Of a stretch of 64,000 bases of DNA, positions 53,825-62,443 are shown in pieces. The notes beneath the pieces were generated by a model that was not told the DNA's origin, made no database searches, and saw only the letters and a list, made by a program, of their open reading frames with translations. Made by a program: the position numbers and the translations under genes. Position 1 is the first letter of the stretch; every line of letters starts with the position of its first letter. The stretch is from Pseudoalteromonas galatheae. Lineage in GTDB: Bacteria > Pseudomonadota > Gammaproteobacteria > Enterobacterales > Alteromonadaceae. The stretch is from contig NZ_PNCO02000001.1 in assembly GCF_005886105.2 (NCBI RefSeq), forward strand, positions 2,601,001 through 2,665,000, read 5' to 3'.

Positions 53825-55382
53825 GTATGGGTTGATCGTGCGACTGGCACTCGTGCTTGTTGTCTCGACTTTTATTTTTTCGATGCTTTACGCTAAGTTA
53901 TATCACGACCATATTTTTGACCGTGAGCTTCGGCGCTCTACTACTATTATCGGGCAAATTGGCCAAACTGTTTCATCCTCCTCTTCTATTGCGACTTATC
54001 TCAATGATAAAGATCTTGCTGTAGAAGTTATTAATGGCCTAGTCAGTAATGACGTTATTTCTTCGGCTGCAATTAAGAGTGAAGCAAAATGGCTTGCTCA
54101 GAGTGTAGGGTTTAAGCCACAAGATGCCACTATTATTAAACTTAATCATCCATTTTTATTGAGCGAAGTTGTTGGTGAGATCTATATACAACCAAACTCC
54201 GTTTTTATCGAACAAAATGCTAGAGAAATCGCACGTTCAAGCGTTCAAACCTTACTGGTCGTAATCATCCCTATCTTGATCATCTTCACTGTTGTAACAC
54301 ATTTCATAGTGACAAAACCCCTAAGCAACTTGAGCAGTCAGATAGCGACAGTTATTCCTGGAACACCTTTGAATTTAGTCGTGCCAAGAGGACACAGATC
54401 GAGTGAAATCGGCGACATTGCGAGTAATGCCAATCAACTTATTGCCAAAACCGCTTCTATGTTTGAGCAAGAACGGCAACTAAGAGCTGATATTGAAGTG
54501 CTAGAGAAGCGCTTTCGGCTCATGTTTGAAAGATCTTCCTCTCCCACTTTATTGGTAAAAGATAAAGGCGAAGTCATCTTAGCTAACGATGCTGCCTGTG
54601 ATTTACTGGCTCGCATGGCTATTGACCTTGATGAATATTTCCCAGAAAGCTTTGGTCGGTACTGCACGACTCCAGATATTCTTTATACTTTCACTGAGCA
54701 TACACTGGAGTTAAACCAACCAACCCAGTCAGAGTTTGAATTCATTAATCCGTTAACCGAACAACCTGTATGGTTGAGCATTATCATGTTGAGAGTCGAA
54801 AGCGGTGGGCATTTCTACTTACAAATCTTATTGTCAGACATCACCCTACGAAAAACTGTGTTTCATGAGCTCAATAGAAAAGCAAGTCGCGATAAACTTA
54901 CTGGCCTTTATAATCGTCATGGTACTGAAATAAAAATCAACGAGTGGTTAGATAACGAAGCTCCCTTTAGCCTCTTTATTATTGATTTGGATGAATTTAA
55001 GCCAATCAATGACATTTATGGCCACAACGCTGGTGACGCGATGCTAAAACATATCGCTTTACAGATTAGCGCTCAGGTTAGAGAACAAGATGTGGTTTGC
55101 CGCTGGGGGGGAGATGAATTCTTGATTGCCTTGCACTGCGCCAAAAATGAAAAATTGCAGCGTATCGCTGAAAGTCTGCTAGCGGCGATAAACACTGAAA
55201 TGATTTGGCAAACGCCCGAAGGGAAATCACAACCACTACGAGTTGGTGCGAGCATAGGTATCGCAACTTACCCAAGGGACGCGGTTGAATTAAGTCAATT
55301 AATTGAATGTGCTGATGTCGCTATGTATACGGTCAAAAAAGACAAGAAAAATGCCTTTCAATTCTACTCGTTAAGCGCTTAG
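53817..55382 (+). CDS. Membrane HAMP-PAS-GGDEF diguanylate cyclase
   Basis: 521 residues: transmembrane helix (about 8-27), periplasmic sensor (about 28-140), second helix (about 143-165), HAMP (about 166-220), PAS domain (about 230-345), GGDEF domain with active motif at 431-435 (CRWGGDEFL) and an REQD inhibitory site just upstream. It should make cyclic-di-GMP when its small periplasmic loop, probably with the PstS-like partner, detects a signal. Overlaps with both upstream genes make it the output arm of a three-gene unit. Confidence 0.92.
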   Translation: MTKYGLIVRLALVLVVSTFIFSMLYAKLYHDHIFDRELRRSTTIIGQIGQTVSSSSSIATYLNDKDLAVEVINGLVSNDVISSAAIKSEAKWLAQSVGFKPQDATIIKLNHPFLLSEVVGEIYIQPNSVFIEQNAREIARSSVQTLLVVIIPILIIFTVVTHFIVTKPLSNLSSQIATVIPGTPLNLVVPRGHRSSEIGDIASNANQLIAKTASMFEQERQLRADIEVLEKRFRLMFERSSSPTLLVKDKGEVILANDAACDLLARMAIDLDEYFPESFGRYCTTPDILYTFTEHTLELNQPTQSEFEFINPLTEQPVWLSIIMLRVESGGHFYLQILLSDITLRKTVFHELNRKASRDKLTGLYNRHGTEIKINEWLDNEAPFSLFIIDLDEFKPINDIYGHNAGDAMLKHIALQISAQVREQDVVCRWGGDEFLIALHCAKNEKLQRIAESLLAAINTEMIWQTPEGKSQPLRVGASIGIATYPRDAVELSQLIECADVAMYTVKKDKKNAFQFYSLSA

Positions 55383-55451
55383 AGACTATAGCTCGCGTTA
55401 GTGTGTACTGATGAACAACACAGCCCACCAGCACACATAATTTACTTGTAT

Positions 55452-57272
55452 TTACTGAAAGTGGCTTATCTGCTGCATTGCCTCTTGAATATACTCAAAA
55501 TTTGGCTCTTGTTCAGATGGCTTGTTCGCTGGGTCGAGCAACTCATAGGTTCCCATGGGTGAAACTTCAATAATTTGCTGCTTACTCACAACCGCATATT
55601 TATTATAGCTGCTAAGTAGTAACCAATTTCTCTGTTTAACCGGTCCAGTTAAGTTATAACCCGCGCTATAACCTTTAGGCGTACTTTTGACCCCCAAGTA
55701 CTCGTTCATCAACGTCGGTACCACGTCTAAATGACTGGTCACCACATCTGAGGCTTGCCAATGCTGCCACTTTTCGCTTTTTGGCCCAACCACAACAAAT
55801 GGCACTTTTATCTGTGGTTCCGTAAAATTACTATTGTGTCCCCAGTAATTAAGCTTGTTGTCATTAAGCTCTTCACCGTGATCAGAAGTAATGATCACAA
55901 GTGTATTTTCTATATCGAGTTGCTCTAATACCGATGCAGCGAGACTGTCTACAAAGTGTGTACTGGTCAGATAACGATTTAAAATTGGTTCTCTATCATA
56001 ATTGTTGTCCAACAACATATGATTAATGGGGCCGTGCATTGGCTCAAACCCAGCATGGTAACCCTCAGGAACTGCATAGCCATGGATTGCGTCATAGAAA
56101 ATAAAGCTAAATGAAGGCTTATTTGGATCTCGCTTTGTGTACCAAGAAGACCAGTTTTTTGTGACCTGCTTATCTCGCGCTAATACGTCATCGCCTTTTG
56201 TATGCGTTTTTAGTCCCTCAATGCGAGCAAACACGGTTTCATTAAACTCTGGGCGAACCAGTTGTGCAGACGAAAATATCCCAAATTGATAACCCAAATC
56301 GCGCATTCTATCCATCAATAATGGCGTAACTCGATTATTGTAAATATCCTGCCAAGCAGTGCCAGGCAAACCATAAAACAGTCCAGAGATCCCCGTTCGT
56401 GTAGAATTACCTGTGGAGAAATGTTGATTGAAGACCACTCCCTGTTGTGAGAACCGCCAAATATTCGGAGTAACTTGTGCCGTGAAAGCATCATAACGCC
56501 AAGAATCTAGTACCACAAAAACAATATCGAGAGGCTTTTCAACTGGCTCTACTTCAATAGGTTGTAACGGATAGTTAAATTGTCCTTGTGTTAAAGACAT
56601 AGACTTTTGCTGTGCCAGTGCCTCCTCGTCAACAAGACCGTATTTACGCATGAAGGAGTTTGCTGTAGCTGGTTTAAAAAATGGTAAGTATTTACTGAAC
56701 CCCGTAATCGGTTGATATACCGTCGCACTAGCCCAAGCATGCATTGTGTTACTCGCCAACAGCGCTATAACGGTCACACTGGTAAACTTTCGACCAAGCC
56801 GCAACTTCATAACAGTTCGGGGTTTACTCAGCCACGTTGCAAGATAAAACTGGAAAACAAATATCACAATAAAAATAACGATCGCTTGAGCCCACGCTAT
56901 TGGAGAAAATTCTATAACTTGCCCGGCAAGCAACATATCAACAATAACACCATTAATATGAAATTTGTAAAGCTCAAAGCACAAGCTATTCACAATAAGC
57001 GCTACAAAAAACAATGCATAGAATAAAGCAAAGCAAAAAAACCTTACTTTATTTGACCGTAACAATATTATCGGCATAGCCACAATACTCACTAAAGCCG
57101 TAAGCAAAGCCATGTGGCTCCATGTCGATATAGAAGCATAGAATAGCGTCAATCCGTGATAATCGACAGGGTTTGTATTTACGACATTTATGGTAATTAA
57201 GATTGAGAAAAGAGAATTGATAAGAACCAACCAGCCAAACTGGTGTAAACGATGACGTAATAGCACAACCAA
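55452..57272 (-). CDS. YejM/PbgA-type DUF3413 sulfatase-fold membrane protein
   Basis: A 606-residue inner-membrane protein: five N-terminal helices (about 10-190, DUF3413), then a periplasmic sulfatase/alkaline-phosphatase-fold domain (VFVVLDSWRYDAF, FSTGNSTRTGISGLFYGLP, LVIITSDHGEELND). E. coli YejM regulates LpxC stability through LapB and is catalytically dead; here metal-binding DxS and SDHGE residues look intact, so an enzymatic role such as lipid head-group transfer cannot be ruled out. It lies 105 bases after the DUF3087 gene. Confidence 0.88.
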   Translation of the reverse strand: MVVLLRHRLHQFGWLVLINSLFSILITINVVNTNPVDYHGLTLFYASISTWSHMALLTALVSIVAMPIILLRSNKVRFFCFALFYALFFVALIVNSLCFELYKFHINGVIVDMLLAGQVIEFSPIAWAQAIVIFIVIFVFQFYLATWLSKPRTVMKLRLGRKFTSVTVIALLASNTMHAWASATVYQPITGFSKYLPFFKPATANSFMRKYGLVDEEALAQQKSMSLTQGQFNYPLQPIEVEPVEKPLDIVFVVLDSWRYDAFTAQVTPNIWRFSQQGVVFNQHFSTGNSTRTGISGLFYGLPGTAWQDIYNNRVTPLLMDRMRDLGYQFGIFSSAQLVRPEFNETVFARIEGLKTHTKGDDVLARDKQVTKNWSSWYTKRDPNKPSFSFIFYDAIHGYAVPEGYHAGFEPMHGPINHMLLDNNYDREPILNRYLTSTHFVDSLAASVLEQLDIENTLVIITSDHGEELNDNKLNYWGHNSNFTEPQIKVPFVVVGPKSEKWQHWQASDVVTSHLDVVPTLMNEYLGVKSTPKGYSAGYNLTGPVKQRNWLLLSSYNKYAVVSKQQIIEVSPMGTYELLDPANKPSEQEPNFEYIQEAMQQISHFQ

Positions 57273-57377
57273 CCCGTTCCTTTAATAGAAAAAATTGGCT
57301 TGCTATATTACCGACATGAAACAAAAGTGTCACATTAAAAATTGTGAAAATTTATAAACTTAATCTAACTCACTCGG

Positions 57378-57884
57378 TTAGTATTTTTGTAAAAGCACTT
57401 CGTGGTAATTTTCTGCTTTTATTTCAACCTGATACTTGGACGCAAGCGCATCTAGCTCCGCTTGCCACATCGCTAAATCATCCATTGTTATGGTGTTGTC
57501 ATCCAGTTGCCACAGTTGACGAGACCCAGCATAGCTATACTGTATTGCCGTCATCGCGTCCACATCACCTTGCTGTGCAGCCTGCTTTAACTTCGACATT
57601 TTACGGGTAATTTTGTTCAGTGACTGCTTTAAGTCCCACACATAACTGACTTCGGTCATAAAAGGGTGCGCTTTATACTTTTTGAGCACAAGTCCAATGA
57701 CGATGCAGGTCGCTGCCACACCAGTTAAATTCCAATGAAAGTGACTGCCATCGGCGTCAGGAAATAGCTGGATCAATAACTGAGCAATACCTAAACTGCC
57801 AACAGTCAAAGCCACAACACAGGCAATAATTACTTGATTTAAATGTTTGCGATAACGCGCTTTATTGATCTCAACTAACTTCAT
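57378..57884 (-). CDS. DUF3087-family membrane protein
   Basis: A 168-residue protein with two N-terminal helices (about 15-37 and 50-67) and a cytoplasmic helical tail (VWDLKQSLNKITRKMSKLKQ; AIQYSYAGSRQLWQLD). It matches the DUF3087 family of gammaproteobacterial proteins, function unknown. Same strand and upstream of the YejM-type gene, perhaps co-transcribed. Confidence 0.85.
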   Translation of the reverse strand: MKLVEINKARYRKHLNQVIIACVVALTVGSLGIAQLLIQLFPDADGSHFHWNLTGVAATCIVIGLVLKKYKAHPFMTEVSYVWDLKQSLNKITRKMSKLKQAAQQGDVDAMTAIQYSYAGSRQLWQLDDNTITMDDLAMWQAELDALASKYQVEIKAENYHEVLLQKY

Positions 57885-58053
57885 AACTACCTATGATGAC
57901 CACGAAAAATAAAATATGTGTTCTGCTTTTCGTGCATTGTAATCCATAGCCTGCAACCGAGCCAAGATACATATCAAAAAAATCTAAAAACTTTCACCCT
58001 GTTTCATTTACCCAAACGTTCTATATATGAAATATCATACTGGGGATGAAATC

Positions 58054-58689
58054 ATGACAACATTAACGACATTTAAACAACCGAATTCAACGATTCTAAA
58101 ACTTGCGTTTTCATTTGCTGGCGCAATTGTGATTACTTTTGCTACTTTCAGTTTTATGCAAAATTTAGTTTCTCAAGAGTTAACGCGTCCAATTGTAGAT
58201 ATAGAGGTATTTGACCTTACGATAGCAACAGACAAAGAGGACTCTCCTGTAGCGGAGAAAAGCACAAGACCTGAACCACCCAAGCCCATGGTTGCGCCTG
58301 TTAGACCAGTTGAAAATATTGTTGATACAGGAAATAACCTACAAATTAGTAATGAAGCACCTGATATCAATTTAGGTAAATTCACTAATACTATGACACT
58401 AAAACTTAACACTGATGGGCAAGCGACTCCACTTGTTAGAAGCAACCCTAACTACCCACCAGCAGCCGCAAGAGAAGGAGTGGAAGGCTGGGTTGAAATG
58501 GAGTTTACCATTTCTCCACAAGGTGAAGTATTTGATGTTAGAGTAACAAATGCAGAACCCAAAAGAGTATTTAACCAGGCCGCTATAAGAGCACTGAGAA
58601 AATGGAAATACAGACCGCTCATCGTTGACGGAAAGCCACAATCACAATACGCTCAACGTGTTGTGTTAGAATTTACATTACAACAATAA
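58054..58689 (+). CDS. TonB-family energy transducer
   Basis: A 211-residue protein: one N-terminal helix (about 17-38), a Pro/Glu/Thr-rich periplasmic stretch (PEPPKPMVAPVRPVE) and a C-terminal TonB domain (YPPAAAREGVEGWVEMEFT; AIRALRKWKYRPLIVDG). It would energise an outer-membrane receptor, for example the one at 14322-16769. ATG at 58054 has GGGGA 7 bases upstream. No exbB/exbD adjoin it. It is followed by an ECF sigma gene and its partner. Confidence 0.92.
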   Translation: MTTLTTFKQPNSTILKLAFSFAGAIVITFATFSFMQNLVSQELTRPIVDIEVFDLTIATDKEDSPVAEKSTRPEPPKPMVAPVRPVENIVDTGNNLQISNEAPDINLGKFTNTMTLKLNTDGQATPLVRSNPNYPPAAAREGVEGWVEMEFTISPQGEVFDVRVTNAEPKRVFNQAAIRALRKWKYRPLIVDGKPQSQYAQRVVLEFTLQQ

Positions 58690-58710
58690 ATAACAGTAGA
58701 TAAGTATCCA

Positions 58711-58762
58711 ACCAATTTGAGAGGTTAACTCCAAAGTAAATCACTGAACAACACAAATTGGT
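58711..58762. repeat. Inverted repeat between tonB-type and sigma genes
   Basis: ACCAATTTG (58711-58719) and CAAATTGGT (58754-58762) face each other across 34 bases. The same core in the form ATACCAATTTG occurs at 11945-11955. It could be a small dispersed repeat or an operator pair before the sigma gene. Confidence 0.4.
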
Positions 58763-58770
58763 ATAACGAC

Positions 58771-59340
58771 GTGGAATTGCCTATGCTGAGTAGCCTGAAA
58801 ATGTGGCGCATTCGCGCCACCAGCAATATAGAAGATCCGCTCTATGAGTATGCTACGACGGGTAAAGTGAAGTACCTAGAGCAAGTCATTGAGCGCTATC
58901 AAAGTGATTTATTTCACTTTCTAAGAACACAAACACAGACAGCATCGGCAGAAGATATATGCCAGAAAACATGGCTTAAAGTCATCGAAAAGAAGAGCTC
59001 TTATCGACAACAGGGTCACCCCAAAGCTTACCTGTTTCAAATTGCACGTAACTTGTTAATCGACTCTATTAGAGCATCAGATAAACTCTCGGAGCTTACT
59101 AACAGTAAAGTAGGCACCATTAGCACCGATGCACTCACTAAGACCTCTGAACAGTCGTGGCTATACCAGCAAATAGCTGCGCTTCCTTTATTACAAAAAG
59201 AAGCGCTAAGCCTACAGTTAGAAGGGTTCAGCTTAGCTGAGATAGCCCAAATTGTCGGGGCCACACAAGAAACTGTGAAAACTCGAATTAGATACGCAAA
59301 AGAGACTATTAAGTCTCAGGTGAGTGAAGAGCATGAGTAA
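58771..59340 (+). CDS. ECF-type RNA polymerase sigma factor
   Basis: A 189-residue sigma-70 family protein: region 2 (IERYQSDLFHFLRTQTQTAS, ICQKTWLKVIEK, AYLFQIARNLLIDSIRA) and region 4 (LPLLQKEALSLQLEGFSLAE, ATQETVKTRIRYAKE). GTG at 58771 and ATG at 58783 are both possible starts. The next gene overlaps by 8 bases and codes for a single-helix membrane protein, the usual place of an anti-sigma factor. With the TonB gene upstream this resembles a cell-surface signalling group, though no FecR-type domain is present. Confidence 0.9.
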   Translation: MELPMLSSLKMWRIRATSNIEDPLYEYATTGKVKYLEQVIERYQSDLFHFLRTQTQTASAEDICQKTWLKVIEKKSSYRQQGHPKAYLFQIARNLLIDSIRASDKLSELTNSKVGTISTDALTKTSEQSWLYQQIAALPLLQKEALSLQLEGFSLAEIAQIVGATQETVKTRIRYAKETIKSQVSEEHE

Positions 59341-59938
59341 TTTAGATGAATTTGACGTAAAACTGAAAGAGGCTTATCAAGCTAATAAACAGAACAAACC
59401 GCTAACACTGGCAGCTCGCGTCAAGGTACGGGTGGTGAGCTTTATCCATCACTATCTCAGTCGCGTAGAAACATGGCAGTGGAGCGCAGTTACTTGTTCA
59501 CTCGCCTTACTTTTCACCTTGTGGTACCAGAATCAAGATTTTAATTTTAATAAAGAATACAATTCAAGTGCACATTTAGTGAGTTATGGCAACTTTCAGC
59601 ACATCGAAACGCATGAGCTAACACAAGGCCAATATCTAGCTCGGATAGATGAACAAAAGAAAGTATTAGATGCCCAATTTGAAGTCGCAAAGCAGCGAGT
59701 TCAAGAGCAACGTTACGGTAGATTGATTGCGATTAACGACAACGCTTGGTTGATTGAGGAATGTAATACTCGTACTCTAATCGAGTTAAAAGAGAGTTTA
59801 CTCAGTGCTATGCCACAATCAAAAACCAGTGTTATCAATTTTAATACACCCGTTATGCTCGCACTGTCGACCGCCGAAAAAGGTCAAATAATTGCAATTG
59901 AGAGTATGGGGCAACACCAAGTTTTGGCTTGCCCCTAA
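59333..59938 (+). CDS. Single-helix membrane protein, possible anti-sigma factor
   Basis: A 201-residue protein: short cytoplasmic N-terminus (NLDEFDVKLKEAYQANKQ), one helix (about 48-65, WSAVTCSLALLFTLWY), then a periplasmic domain with a coiled-coil stretch (YLARIDEQKKVLDAQFEVAKQR). Not recognised as a known anti-sigma family. The overlap with the ECF sigma stop (ATGAGTAA) and the topology suggest that it holds the sigma factor at the membrane. It converges with the NhaC-type gene, 9 bases between stops. Confidence 0.7.
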   Translation: MSNLDEFDVKLKEAYQANKQNKPLTLAARVKVRVVSFIHHYLSRVETWQWSAVTCSLALLFTLWYQNQDFNFNKEYNSSAHLVSYGNFQHIETHELTQGQYLARIDEQKKVLDAQFEVAKQRVQEQRYGRLIAINDNAWLIEECNTRTLIELKESLLSAMPQSKTSVINFNTPVMLALSTAEKGQIIAIESMGQHQVLACP

Positions 59939-59947
59939 CAGGCGCTC

Positions 59948-61324
59948 TTAAATCATAATAAGGCTGGCAATAAAGAAGCAGATAATAGCTAATACGCCCC
60001 CCACCAGTGCATAGGGTAGTTGGGTTTTAACATGAGTTAATAAATCACATCCTGATGCCAGTGCCGATACTGCGCTGGTATCAGAGATAGGCGAGCAGTG
60101 GTCGCCAAATATGCCGCCACTTAAGATAGCTCCAAGTACGAGTGACGGCGGTAAGCCAAGCGCTTGAATAAGTGGCACACCAATCGGTATTAATATGGCA
60201 AAGGTGCCCCACGACGTACCGGTTGTAAATGACATGATTGCACCAGTAATAAAGAGCACTGGCACTATCAAGTAAATAGGCAGATAGTCACCAACTAAAG
60301 ACGCGACAAAAGTCCCGGTTCCCAACTCTTTTAGACTTGCACCTAAGGTCAAAGAGAGCAACACAATGCTTACCAGTGGTAGCAGCTCCCCCATCCCCTT
60401 AAATCCAACATCCATTAGTTCGTGATGACTAAACCTCTTGCCAGTCAAAAGCAGCAGGTACGCAACCGTTGAAGCTAAGATTGTGGCATAAAGTACTGAC
60501 TTAGAGCCGCTACCATTTGCCAATACACCATCGCCTGTCCAAAACATAAACCCAATCATACTCACAATCAGCGTCAATAAAGGGATCAGCATATAACGCG
60601 ACTTGGTGGCGCTCGGCCCACTACTTAATTCACCCGTATGGTGCTTTAACTCTTGCTCTTCACTCTTCATCGGTCCATGGACCTTATCAAAGACAATCGT
60701 ATAGAGAACAATTAACAGCGCGATAATCGCGTAAAAATTAAACGCGACACTCCCCCATAAAATGCTCACTGCTGATTGCTCAAGTTCATAGTTGCTCAGC
60801 AGTCCGAGAATATAAGCGCCCCAGCCATTAAGTAAAATCAAAATACATACAGGAGCGCTAGTACTATCGATAATGTAAGCCAAACGAGCTCGGCTCATTT
60901 TGAACTTATCAAATAGTCCCCTAGCAACAATTCCTGAGGTTAGCACGCTCATATTTGATTCGATGAACACCGCCGTGCCTGTAAACATAGTCAATAAGCC
61001 AACCTGACGTTTACTCTTAGCAACGCCTCGATTAAGCAACATATTCACCGTTGCTGCAACACCGCCAGACTCTCGTATGTAGGCGAGCAATGCACCGATC
61101 ACTATGCTAAAAATCAAGATCCGACTGTTACCTGCCGATGTTGCAACCTCGATAACACGTTCAATACTGCCCACAAATGTGCCTGCAACTAACGACTGCT
61201 GGCCATGTAAAGCTAATAAAAATTCGGAAGAAACTAGCGCTAAAATCAATGCGATAATTACTTCTTTACGCCAAAACACGACTGCAATTGCAATCAAAGG
61301 TGGCAAAATCGAGTACCAAGCCAT
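59948..61324 (-). CDS. NhaC-family transporter
   Basis: A 458-residue inner-membrane carrier with 11-12 helices of the NhaC type (AVFIESNMSVLTSGIVARGLF; STSAPVCILILLNGWGAYIL; TGTSWGTFAILIPIGVPL; GDHCSPISDTSAVSALASGCD). The GDHCSPISDT motif is diagnostic of the family. Many NhaC proteins exchange Na+/H+, others move organic solutes. Divergent from an RpiR regulator and near a NamZ-type muramidase, so a cell-wall sugar or peptide substrate is possible by context only. Confidence 0.9.
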   Translation of the reverse strand: MAWYSILPPLIAIAVVFWRKEVIIALILALVSSEFLLALHGQQSLVAGTFVGSIERVIEVATSAGNSRILIFSIVIGALLAYIRESGGVAATVNMLLNRGVAKSKRQVGLLTMFTGTAVFIESNMSVLTSGIVARGLFDKFKMSRARLAYIIDSTSAPVCILILLNGWGAYILGLLSNYELEQSAVSILWGSVAFNFYAIIALLIVLYTIVFDKVHGPMKSEEQELKHHTGELSSGPSATKSRYMLIPLLTLIVSMIGFMFWTGDGVLANGSGSKSVLYATILASTVAYLLLLTGKRFSHHELMDVGFKGMGELLPLVSIVLLSLTLGASLKELGTGTFVASLVGDYLPIYLIVPVLFITGAIMSFTTGTSWGTFAILIPIGVPLIQALGLPPSLVLGAILSGGIFGDHCSPISDTSAVSALASGCDLLTHVKTQLPYALVGGVLAIICFFIASLIMI

Positions 61325-61536
61325 ATAGTTTAATCTATAAATTCAAAACACTTAGCTTAAGTTAAGCGGTTTAAAACACCAAGTCTTTGCGACTAAATTA
61401 AATTTAAGTCAACATTTAACCCCAATACTGGTACAATGAGTGTGTTTTGTGCAATGATATTCCTTTTTGGTCTATCGTAACGTTCCAATTGGACCTATAA
61501 TATGGACAGATTAAATTAGTTCGGATTGAGTATCGT

Positions 61537-62385
61537 ATGTCTACATTTGTCAAAATAAAAGCACTTCGTCCATCACTATCTAATAGTGAGGCAAAGCTTG
61601 CTGACTTTACCTTGAACTCGGGCGATAAAATCCGTGCGCTTTCCTCTGTTGAACTGGCACGCGAAGCAGGTGTCAGCCAATCTAGCGTCGTAAAATTTGC
61701 CCAAAAGTTGGGTTATAAAGGATTTCCAGCTTTTAAACTTGCCGTTGTTGATGCGCTCAATGAGCAAACAGACAATAGCGCCCCAATTGATGAGTTAATT
61801 TCCAGCAATGATTCTATCGAGTTGATCGCAGATAAATTACAACTAAAACAGCAAAATGTTATTTCCGAAACTCGAAAATTGAACTCAGCAAAACAGTTCG
61901 AAAACGCAATTCAGTTAGTGAAAAATGCACGAAAAGTCATCGTATGTGCACTTGGTAGCACTTTCACGATGGCACAGGATTTAACTTGGAAACTCCAAAA
62001 GCTTGGTATACCTGCGATTGCTCAAGTTGATGAAATCAGCGCCTCTAGCTTTATTGCAACAATGGGGAAAGACGATCTTTTAATTGTGATCAGCAATACA
62101 GGAACCAGCAAGAGCTTGCTAACCTTGACTAATCAAGCATTGGATAATGGCTGTAAATGTCTCGCCATTTCACGTTACGGTAGCCACTCACTCGCAGAAA
62201 TGGCGGATGCGATACTATATTGCATTAATGAAGGGGAACCACTTAAACATTCAGGTATGCTGTCTCGTACTTCTCAGGCCTACCTTATTGATGTTTTATT
62301 CACGGCACTTACGCAATCTAACCTACATTGGCAAAAACGTGTGGATAAGGCCAATGAAAACATGCAAATATTGCGTAGCGAGTAA
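61537..62385 (+). CDS. RpiR/MurR-family transcriptional regulator
   Basis: A 282-residue regulator: N-terminal RpiR helix-turn-helix (SVELAREAGVSQSSVVKFAQKLGYKGFPAFK) and a C-terminal SIS sugar-phosphate domain (VIVCALGSTFTMAQDLTWKLQ; DLLIVISNTGTSKSLL). SIS domains bind phosphosugars such as MurNAc-6-phosphate. Divergent from the NhaC-type transporter (212 bases between starts) and convergent with the NamZ-type gene, it probably controls one or both. A hairpin follows at 62399-62421. Confidence 0.93.
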   Translation: MSTFVKIKALRPSLSNSEAKLADFTLNSGDKIRALSSVELAREAGVSQSSVVKFAQKLGYKGFPAFKLAVVDALNEQTDNSAPIDELISSNDSIELIADKLQLKQQNVISETRKLNSAKQFENAIQLVKNARKVIVCALGSTFTMAQDLTWKLQKLGIPAIAQVDEISASSFIATMGKDDLLIVISNTGTSKSLLTLTNQALDNGCKCLAISRYGSHSLAEMADAILYCINEGEPLKHSGMLSRTSQAYLIDVLFTALTQSNLHWQKRVDKANENMQILRSE

Positions 62386-62398
62386 GATGTAAACCTCT

Positions 62399-62421
62399 AA
62401 CGGCAGACTTTCACTGCCGTT
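62399..62421 (+). terminator. Terminator hairpin between RpiR and NamZ-type genes
   Basis: AACGGCAG (62399-62406) pairs with CTGCCGTT (62414-62421) across 7 bases, between convergent stops. The T-tract is short. Confidence 0.55.
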
Positions 62422-62443
62422 TACCTCTAGCAAAGACCCAATA

